Shown piece by piece: positions 58,343-64,000 of a stretch of DNA of 64,000 bases. Position numbers and translations under genes: made by a program. Source of the stretch: an uncultured Lachnospiraceae bacterium. GTDB lineage: Bacteria > Bacillota > Clostridia > Lachnospirales > Lachnospiraceae. A model generated the notes under the pieces. It did not search any database. It saw nothing but the letters and a program-made list of their open reading frames with translations, and had not been told where the DNA came from. Location: assembly GCA_947367855.1 (NCBI GenBank), contig CANBFE010000007.1, positions 1 to 64,000 of the forward strand, in the 5' to 3' direction. Position 1 is the stretch's first letter, and each line of letters begins with the position of its first letter.

Positions 58343-59281
58343 ATGAAAATCACAACAGAAAGAATAGAATCCATGATGAGGGACTGTACGCTCTGTCCCA
58401 GGCAATGCCATGCAGACCGCTTATCCGGAACCCCCGGGTTCTGCAGGCAGGGCATGGAAATCACCGCCGCAAGGGCTGCCCTGCACTTCTGGGAGGAACC
58501 CTGCATCTCCGGAAGCAGCGGATCGGGAGCGGTATTCTTTTCCGGCTGCAGTCTGCAGTGCGTATTCTGCCAGAACCACAGCATTGCCCTTGGCAGAACC
58601 GGGCGTACCCTGTCGCAGGAACGACTCAGCCGGATTTTTCTGGAGCTCCAGGAAAAAGGGGCTGCAAATATCAACCTGGTTACCGCGGGGCATTTTGTCC
58701 CTCAGATATGCCTGGCCCTGGAACAGGCAAGAGAATGGGGGCTGTCCATACCCGTGGTATACAATAGCTCCGGTTACGAGGAAGTCTCCTCCCTGCGTCT
58801 TCTGGAAGGCCTGGTGGACATCTATCTGCCGGACCTGAAATACCGTTCCTCCAGTCTCTCCGCACGCTATTCCCATGCCCCGGATTACTTTGAAAAGGCT
58901 GCCCCGGCCATCTCGGAAATGTTCCGTCAGGTGAAGCGCCCTGTCTTTGATCCTGACAGCGGCCTTATGAAGAGAGGCGTCATTGTAAGACATCTCCTTC
59001 TTCCGGGAGAGACGGGCGATTCCAAAAAAATTCTCCGTTACCTTCATGACACCTACGGAAATGACATATATGTCAGTATCATGAACCAATATACCCCCCT
59101 TGAGCATCTGGCAGAGCTTCCCGATCCGGACAGAAGCAGGCTGCAGCGTACCGTCACTCCGGAAGAGTATGAGCGTGTCCTGGATTTTGCGGAAAAGATC
59201 GGGATAGAAAACGGCTTCCGGCAGGAGGGCGGAACGGCGGCGGAGAGCTTTATCCCGGCCTTTGACGGGGAGGGACTGTAA
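58343..59281 (+). CDS. PflX-type radical SAM protein (COG1313)
   Basis: A 312-aa radical SAM protein. The cluster motif is C69-x3-C73-x2-C76 (GCSLQCVFC). An additional Cys-rich N-terminus (C15, C18, C22, C34 in CTLCPRQCHAD...FC) probably binds a second iron-sulfur cluster. The family is often annotated as a putative pyruvate formate-lyase activating enzyme, but its substrate is unproven. It starts 68 bases after the SRP RNA. It is distinct from the clear PflA at 9327-10088. Confidence 0.85.
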   Translation: MKITTERIESMMRDCTLCPRQCHADRLSGTPGFCRQGMEITAARAALHFWEEPCISGSSGSGAVFFSGCSLQCVFCQNHSIALGRTGRTLSQERLSRIFLELQEKGAANINLVTAGHFVPQICLALEQAREWGLSIPVVYNSSGYEEVSSLRLLEGLVDIYLPDLKYRSSSLSARYSHAPDYFEKAAPAISEMFRQVKRPVFDPDSGLMKRGVIVRHLLLPGETGDSKKILRYLHDTYGNDIYVSIMNQYTPLEHLAELPDPDRSRLQRTVTPEEYERVLDFAEKIGIENGFRQEGGTAAESFIPAFDGEGL

Positions 59282-59310
59282 GCGACACCCATGGCGCAGG
59301 TTTTCTGCCC

Positions 59311-60528
59311 CTACAGTCCCGTGCGCATCATATAATACCCAAAATCCCCGGCCTGCGCAGGTTCCTCCGCGCATTCAAAGCTCTCAAAGCCGAACATGAT
59401 GGCCACCTGCTTTTCCTTTTCAAAGAAATTTCCCGGCACGCCTATATAGTAAAAAAATTCCCCTTTCCTTTCCACCCTGGCCAGAAGCAGGTGTTCATAG
59501 TTGTAGAAACCATGAAGCAGAAAGCTGTTGTTCACCATTCTGTAAGATTCCTCCGGAAATATCACAAAATCTGCCGGACCGATGGAAATGTATTCCCGCT
59601 CATCCTGAAAAGGCTTTATATGGGGATAGATTTCCCACAGCTGCGCCCACTTGTCCTCCATCAGCCTGACATGTCTTCTGTTATTTCCATGGATTCTCCT
59701 GCTGTCTGCCTTTTGTGTCTCTCTGCCGTTTATGAGCTTCTCCGATTCCGCTGCCTTCATTTCCGCCCCCTCTCTGCGAACCGTACCCTCCTGCCCTCCG
59801 CCGTTTCCTGCCTTCCGCACATCTCTCTTTTGGCTGCTCCCCCAGTCAGGCATGCGCTTTTCCCAGACTGCCCCCGGAGACACCGTCCTCTCCGGCATGC
59901 GCTTTTCCGGGGCTGGTTCCGGCGGCTCCGTTCTCACAGCCGGGGCTTCCTGCCTCTCCGGTACATGCCTTTCCGGCACGGCTCCCAGGGATTCTGCCCT
60001 CCCCTCTCCGACGCTTTCCGGTTCCGGCGGCTCCGTCCTTACAGCCGGGGCTTCCTGCCTCTCCGGTACATGCCTTTCCGGCATGCGCTTTTCCGGGACT
60101 GGCCTCCTCTCTGTCCCGCTGTCTTCCCGGGAGACCTTCGAAACCGTTCTGTTTCCTTCCCGGACACCTCCCCTCCCATCCTGCAGGCTGCAGGTTATCT
60201 CCCGTCCGCCTCCCAGCGAAACGGTAATTCCCTGCAGTTCCTCATAGCAGATCCCGCTCCCCCCTATATTCTCCAGCTGGTTCCACTGCTTCCGCCAACA
60301 GCCTCTTCCTTCCGTAAACGCAATCTTTCCCACAGTCTTCTCATGCCCTCCTGCGCAGAAAAGAACATCCCTCTCAAAGGAATCCGTGGGCCGCAGCCCT
60401 GTCACCGACATTTCCAGCCGAAGGCCGCCGTTCCTGGCCTCCAGTTTCACATAGCCGCATCCACTGGCACGTCGGCCTCCTTCGTAATAATCCAGATATT
60501 TTATCTTTTTATCATAAAACATATCCAA
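59311..60528 (-). CDS. DUF6128 domain protein with central repeats
   Basis: A 405-aa protein without signal peptide. The N-terminal domain (about residues 1-115, YDKKIKYLDYYEGGRRASGC) and C-terminal domain (about 290-405, WEIYPHIKPFQDEREYISIG, then HGFYNYEHLLLARV) are well conserved in appearance and match the DUF6128 group from Lachnospiraceae. They are joined by a long Pro/Glu/Arg-rich linker (about 130-285) with a tandem repeat of units such as PERHVPERQEAPAVRTEPPE. The function is unknown. It converges on the PflX-type gene, whose stop lies 30 bases away. Confidence 0.75.
   Translation of the reverse strand: MDMFYDKKIKYLDYYEGGRRASGCGYVKLEARNGGLRLEMSVTGLRPTDSFERDVLFCAGGHEKTVGKIAFTEGRGCWRKQWNQLENIGGSGICYEELQGITVSLGGGREITCSLQDGRGGVREGNRTVSKVSREDSGTERRPVPEKRMPERHVPERQEAPAVRTEPPEPESVGEGRAESLGAVPERHVPERQEAPAVRTEPPEPAPEKRMPERTVSPGAVWEKRMPDWGSSQKRDVRKAGNGGGQEGTVRREGAEMKAAESEKLINGRETQKADSRRIHGNNRRHVRLMEDKWAQLWEIYPHIKPFQDEREYISIGPADFVIFPEESYRMVNNSFLLHGFYNYEHLLLARVERKGEFFYYIGVPGNFFEKEKQVAIMFGFESFECAEEPAQAGDFGYYMMRTGL
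59894..60106 (-). repeat. Tandem repeat in the DUF6128 linker
   Basis: Two nearly identical stretches of about 80 bases (around 59919-59980 and 60020-60085) encode the repeated PERHVPERQEAPAVRTEPPE units. Confidence 0.7.
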
Positions 60529-60606
60529 ACTCCCCGTGACCTTAAAGATTTTATCTAATTATATTCAGAAGGTTGTCTCACTTATTCCAACGAAAGGAAA
60601 CCAAAA

Positions 60607-60656
60607 ATACCCCCTGAGCAGATTCGGGCTGTCTGCCCTGCCTGCTTAAGGGGTAT
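60607..60656 (-). terminator. Terminator of the PucR-type gene
   Basis: On the minus strand ATACCCC..AGCAG pairs with CTGCT..GGGGTAT and TTTTTGG follows. It lies 20 bases past the stop of the regulator gene. Confidence 0.75.
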
Positions 60657-60675
60657 GATTCTGTTCCGCTGTGTG

Positions 60676-61764
60676 TCAGTATCCTATGGTGTCCAGATAT
60701 TTCATATAATTCACAACCATCAGGGCGATCTTAAAGGTCAGGGCATCGTCAAAATTCCGCAGATCCAGGCCCATGCTCTTCTGCAGCTTCTCAATGCGGT
60801 ATACCAGAGTATTCCTGTGCACAAAAAGCTGCCTTGACGTCTCCGAAACATTCAGGTTATTTTCAAAGAACTTATTGATGGTGGTCAGTGTCTCGTCGTC
60901 CAGGTCATAGGGCACATTATCGCCAAAGATCTCATCAATAAAGATCTTACACAGATTTACGGGCAGCTGGTAAATCAGCCGGCCTATTCCCAGGGTGCTG
61001 TAAGCAATGGTCCGCTTCTCCGCATAGAAGATCTTTCCCACATCCAGGGCCATCTTGGCCTCCTTGTAGGATTTCGACACATCCTTCAGCTCCTGTACCA
61101 CAGTGCCAAAGGAAACCTTTACATTCAGCATGGCTTCCGCGTTCATCATGGCCACAATGGTCTCCGCCACCTCCATCAGGGCATCACTGGTATAATCCGT
61201 CTCCATGGACTTGATAAGGATAACGCTGCTCTCATCCACAGCAGTGATATAGTCTCCCGTATGACTGGAAAACATTCCCCTGAGCAGCTCCATCACCATT
61301 CCGTCCTTCTCCAGATGGGTCTCCACCAGGAAAACCGCCCTTGGCACCGATACCTCAATGTGCAGTTTCTTTGCCCTGTTATAGATATCCACCAGAAGCA
61401 GATTATCGAGCAGCAGGTTCTGGAAGAAGTTGTTTCTGTCAAATCTCTCCTTGTAAGCAATGATAAGATTCTGCAGCTGGCAGACTGCGATCTTACCTAT
61501 CATATATACATCCTCACTGGTTCCCTTTGCAATCAAAATATACAGCAGTTCGCCCTCATCCATGATCTTCAGCAGGTGATGAATGCCGATCACCTGGCTG
61601 TCTGCAGGCGAATATGCAAATCCGCTGATCAAATCGGCTGAAATGTCAAACTGCGCGGCAGTAGATGCCACCGGCGTCCCCGTTAAATCATATACGCACA
61701 AGTCCACCTTGGTGATTGCTTTCAGCTCGTCTATGCTGATCTGAATTGTCTGACTCGATATCAT
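60676..61764 (-). CDS. PucR/CdaR-type transcriptional regulator
   Basis: A 362-aa regulator with a C-terminal PucR helix-turn-helix (about residues 300-355, LNVSETSRQLFVHRNTLVYRIEKL), a GGDEF-like central region typical of CdaR proteins (about 140-280) and an N-terminal sensory segment that resembles a PAS/GAF-type domain. The start at 61764 is preferred because GAAAGG lies upstream. The open frame to 61809 has no better RBS. It lies downstream of msmX, separated by a terminator. CdaR-type regulators usually sense sugar acids or related metabolites. Confidence 0.82.
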   Translation of the reverse strand: MISSQTIQISIDELKAITKVDLCVYDLTGTPVASTAAQFDISADLISGFAYSPADSQVIGIHHLLKIMDEGELLYILIAKGTSEDVYMIGKIAVCQLQNLIIAYKERFDRNNFFQNLLLDNLLLVDIYNRAKKLHIEVSVPRAVFLVETHLEKDGMVMELLRGMFSSHTGDYITAVDESSVILIKSMETDYTSDALMEVAETIVAMMNAEAMLNVKVSFGTVVQELKDVSKSYKEAKMALDVGKIFYAEKRTIAYSTLGIGRLIYQLPVNLCKIFIDEIFGDNVPYDLDDETLTTINKFFENNLNVSETSRQLFVHRNTLVYRIEKLQKSMGLDLRNFDDALTFKIALMVVNYMKYLDTIGY

Positions 61765-61809
61765 TCTGCTCTCATACCTTTCTTCTCCGTCCACAAAGGC
61801 GGTATTCAT

Positions 61810-61836
61810 AAAAGGGGATGCCTTTCCAGCATCCCC
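61810..61836 (-). terminator. Terminator of msmX
   Basis: Stem GGGGATGC / GCATCCCC (8 bp, 7-nt loop) followed on the minus strand by TTTTAT, 17 bases after the msmX stop. Confidence 0.88.
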
Positions 61837-61853
61837 TGATGTACCTTTTCATA

Positions 61854-62969
61854 CTAATTTGTAATAATCTGCTCTGTCTCCTTGTCAAATACGTGGATCT
61901 TATCAACCTCGAAAGCAAACTTGATAGGATCGCCAGGTCTTGACTTGGTGCTGGGAGCCACTCTTGCAGTAAGAGGGAACTCATCCAGATCAAAGTACAG
62001 ATAAACTTCTGCACCGAGCAGCTCGTAAACTCTTACGGAAGACTCGAATACGCACTTAGGATCGCATTTTGCGAGGAACTCAGGATCATCGTCCACGTTC
62101 TCGGGACGGATACCGAAGGTAACAACCTTTCCGTCATAACCGCCTGCAATAAGCTTCTTGGACTTTGCTTCCGGAAGAGCGATGCTGTGTCCTGCGATCT
62201 CCAGGCTTGCAACATTGCCGCTTACCTTAACCTTTGCATCCAGGAAGTTCATCTGAGGAGATCCCATGAATCCTGCAACGAACAGGTTCTGAGGCCTGTC
62301 ATACAGATTCTGAGGGGTATCTACCTGCTGGATTACACCGTCCTTCATAACAACGATTCTGGTACCCAGGGTCATAGCCTCTGTCTGGTCATGTGTAACG
62401 TAGATGATGGTGGTACCCAGTCTCTGATGCAGCTTCGCAATCTCAATACGCATCTGCACACGCAGCTTTGCATCCAGGTTGGAGAGAGGCTCATCCATCA
62501 GGAATACCTTGGGATTACGCACGATAGCACGGCCCATGGCAACACGCTGTCTCTGACCACCGGACAGAGCCTTCGGCTTACGCTCAAGGAGAGGAGTCAG
62601 GTCAAGTACCTTTGCTGCTTCCTTAACCATCTTGTCGATCTGATCCTTCGGAACTTTCCTCAGCTTCAGGCCGAATGCCATGTTATCATATACAGACATA
62701 TGAGGATACAGAGCATAGTTCTGGAATACCATTGCAATGTCACGGTCCTTGGGTTCCACGTCATTTACAACTCTGTCGCCGATCTTCAACTCACCGGAAG
62801 AAATGTCCTCCAGTCCGGCAATCATACGAAGCGTTGTGGATTTACCACATCCGGAAGGTCCTACGAAGATGATGAATTCCTTGTCCGCAATCTGCAGGTT
62901 GAAATCCTTAACGGCCTCAAAACCATTGGGATATACCTTGCAGACATTCTTTAAAGATAAACTTGCCAT
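61854..62969 (-). CDS. msmX: ABC transporter ATPase for sugar uptake (MsmX/UgpC type)
   Basis: A 371-aa ATPase that energises carbohydrate ABC importers and is often shared by several of them. Walker A is GPSGCGKST at 37-45, the signature is LSGGQRQRVAMGRAIV, Walker B is VFLMDEPLSNLDAKLR, and the H-loop is in YVTHDQTEAM. The C-terminal regulatory (TOBE/OB) domain spans about 235-371. AAAGGAG precedes the ATG. It is monocistronic with its own terminator, which suits a multi-transporter ATPase. No permease or binding protein gene lies in the window. Confidence 0.93.
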   Translation of the reverse strand: MASLSLKNVCKVYPNGFEAVKDFNLQIADKEFIIFVGPSGCGKSTTLRMIAGLEDISSGELKIGDRVVNDVEPKDRDIAMVFQNYALYPHMSVYDNMAFGLKLRKVPKDQIDKMVKEAAKVLDLTPLLERKPKALSGGQRQRVAMGRAIVRNPKVFLMDEPLSNLDAKLRVQMRIEIAKLHQRLGTTIIYVTHDQTEAMTLGTRIVVMKDGVIQQVDTPQNLYDRPQNLFVAGFMGSPQMNFLDAKVKVSGNVASLEIAGHSIALPEAKSKKLIAGGYDGKVVTFGIRPENVDDDPEFLAKCDPKCVFESSVRVYELLGAEVYLYFDLDEFPLTARVAPSTKSRPGDPIKFAFEVDKIHVFDKETEQIITN

Positions 62970-63207
62970 AACTGAAAACTCCTTTCATGTTTAACATGTT
63001 GGTTCTTTTTTTCGTTTTTACGATGGTGCATCATCGCCTCACCTGAAAACAGTATACCGAAAAATACGAAATTCCGCCATGCCACTATTTCACAAAGATT
63101 TCTGAACAGATTGTAAATAATGCTTAGAAACTTGGTTCCTTTTTACTTTGTCCGTCACTATGCACAATTATATTATTTTTCTTTATACAGATTGACCAAT
63201 TCTTCTT

Positions 63208-63924
63208 TTATCCGATACGGGGATCCTCCACCAGGGACTCGTCAAGCTCGTCCTTGAAGATTCTTCCGTCCTCCTCCGGGTCTTCCGCTTCCGCCGGGGC
63301 ATTTGCCTCTGTGATCTGGTCCTCAAGCCTCCTGAAATAGCCGGAATACAGCTTTGCGGAAAGCCATGCCGGAACCGTCATCCCAAACAGGAAAATAATG
63401 GGAGTGATCTGGGGAAACAGGAGAAACAATCCCATGGGCAGCACGGACAGGATCATCATCAGTATCGTTTTGGGAAACTGCAGTATTCCTATGAAAAAAG
63501 CGTTTTTAATGGTACGCAGCACCGTATTGTCAAATTTCGCCAGGACAGGAAACACAAACATAAAAGTAAACATGGCAACAAAGGCGATGACTATAAGGAT
63601 GATCTTCAATACTTTGCCAAAGGATATATCAATCTGGTTCATGATCATGAAATCCCCGGCCAGAACCACAATGATAAAAAGCTCGATAAGCCAGATCGCC
63701 GTTCCCTGTTTCAGATTTATCCTGAAAGATTTAAAGAAATCCCTGGCGATATAGCACTCCTCGTCTCTGGCCATCTTCAGCGCCACATAATGCATGGCTG
63801 TCAGAGCGGGACCGACAGTGATGACAGGGATGCAAAAAAGCATTGTCAGGATGTTCAGTATCATCAGATCGGCAACTTTGTTCAATACCTGCATCAATGG
63901 GCTGTCCAAATCCAAAAACTTCAT
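63208..63924 (-). CDS. YesL-like DUF624 membrane protein
   Basis: A 238-aa integral membrane protein with about five hydrophobic helices (residues about 18-45, 75-100, 105-130, 150-172, 175-195) and an acidic tail. The N-terminal MKFLDLDSPLMQVLNKVADLMILN and FCIPVITVGPALTAMHYVALK are DUF624/YesL signatures. YesL-type proteins are usually encoded with carbohydrate ABC transporter and glycoside hydrolase genes, though their role is unknown. A partial gene ends upstream at 63947. Confidence 0.85.
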   Translation of the reverse strand: MKFLDLDSPLMQVLNKVADLMILNILTMLFCIPVITVGPALTAMHYVALKMARDEECYIARDFFKSFRINLKQGTAIWLIELFIIVVLAGDFMIMNQIDISFGKVLKIILIVIAFVAMFTFMFVFPVLAKFDNTVLRTIKNAFFIGILQFPKTILMMILSVLPMGLFLLFPQITPIIFLFGMTVPAWLSAKLYSGYFRRLEDQITEANAPAEAEDPEEDGRIFKDELDESLVEDPRIG

Positions 63925-63946
63925 AACATTACCATACCTTTCTGTC

Positions 63947-64000
63947 TCAAAACACTTTCTCCATGGGTGTCACACGAATACCGGAAAATTCCACCTCCGG
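63947..64000 (-). CDS. Partial gene, last 17 codons at the window edge
   Basis: The minus strand ends a frame with EVEFSGIRVTPMEKVF-stop (TGA at 63947-63949). Only this C-terminus is inside the window, so no function can be assigned. It lies 22 bases before the YesL-type gene and is probably cotranscribed with it. The context would suit a glycoside hydrolase or transporter component. Confidence 0.45.
   Translation of the reverse strand, partial: PEVEFSGIRVTPMEKVF

Noticed and set aside
1..64000. Integrated prophage, IS element, tRNA or attachment site
   Set aside because: I found no transposase, integrase, tRNA cloverleaf or flanking direct repeat. The AP2 protein and HTH/antitoxin remnants are the only hints of mobile DNA.

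Overview
The window looks like chromosome of an anaerobic, Gram-positive, spore-forming-lineage member of Lachnospiraceae (Clostridium cluster XIVa). This is inferred from the gene set (pyruvate formate-lyase fermentation, CwlD-type amidase, MecA-like adaptor, GdpP, zinc-type S18, LPxTG/sortase pili, MsmX/YesL sugar-transport genes) and from strong GGAGG ribosome-binding sites. I see no tRNA, rRNA, CRISPR array, intact prophage or IS element. Promoter, hairpin and terminator calls are by eye.

Layout. 1-4.8 kb: minus-strand housekeeping genes (rpiB, ywlC/Sua5, cwlD, a GH18 wall hydrolase, an unknown). 5.2-10.3 kb: mecA-like gene, then a pyruvate formate-lyase locus in which the enzyme is split. 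A 678-aa catalytic chain lacks the glycyl-radical domain, an 80-aa gene supplies it, and a 66-aa gene between them resembles the first half of the 80-aa protein but carries three cysteines instead of the radical glycine. pflA and a 2[4Fe-4S] ferredoxin follow. 10.3-17.8 kb: a RacA-like MerR gene, the gdpP-rplI-dnaB operon, the rpsF-ssb-rpsR operon, a DUF951 gene and a DUF218 membrane protein. 18-24.6 kb: Sir2, DUF4132 and SWIM genes.

24.9-34.8 kb is accessory and visibly AT-rich in parts. It holds a lone methyltransferase and a minus-strand cassette: membrane-anchored double thioredoxin, frameshifted small secreted Cys-rich protein, beta-propeller protein, two FtsX-type permeases and an ABC ATPase. 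Just upstream lies a BlaI/BlaR1 pair, followed by remnants of an HTH gene and an antitoxin-like gene. 34.3-48.9 kb is a surface-fibre island on the minus strand. It starts with a coiled-coil protein and signal peptidase I, continues with a 1566-aa His/Cys-repeat pilin, an LPSTG backbone pilin, a class C sortase and a third pilin-like protein, and ends with two TasA/CalY-like proteins, a double-anchor surface protein, a SipW-type signal peptidase, an AP2-domain protein and an unknown. It therefore joins a sortase pilus operon to a SipW/TasA-type fibre operon.

49.1-53.8 kb: a MoxR ATPase - DUF5682 - VWA operon. Together with the SWIM and DUF4132 genes 25 kb away it makes up the protein set I recall from the E. 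coli yeh region. 53.9-59.3 kb: plus-strand ispE, GntR regulator, murI and DUF1934 genes, a secreted/flagellar-type unknown behind a sigma-D-like promoter, the SRP RNA and a PflX-type radical SAM gene. 59.3-64 kb: a DUF6128 protein with internal repeats, a PucR/CdaR-type regulator, the msmX sugar-ABC ATPase, a YesL-type membrane protein, and the last codons of a gene running off the window.
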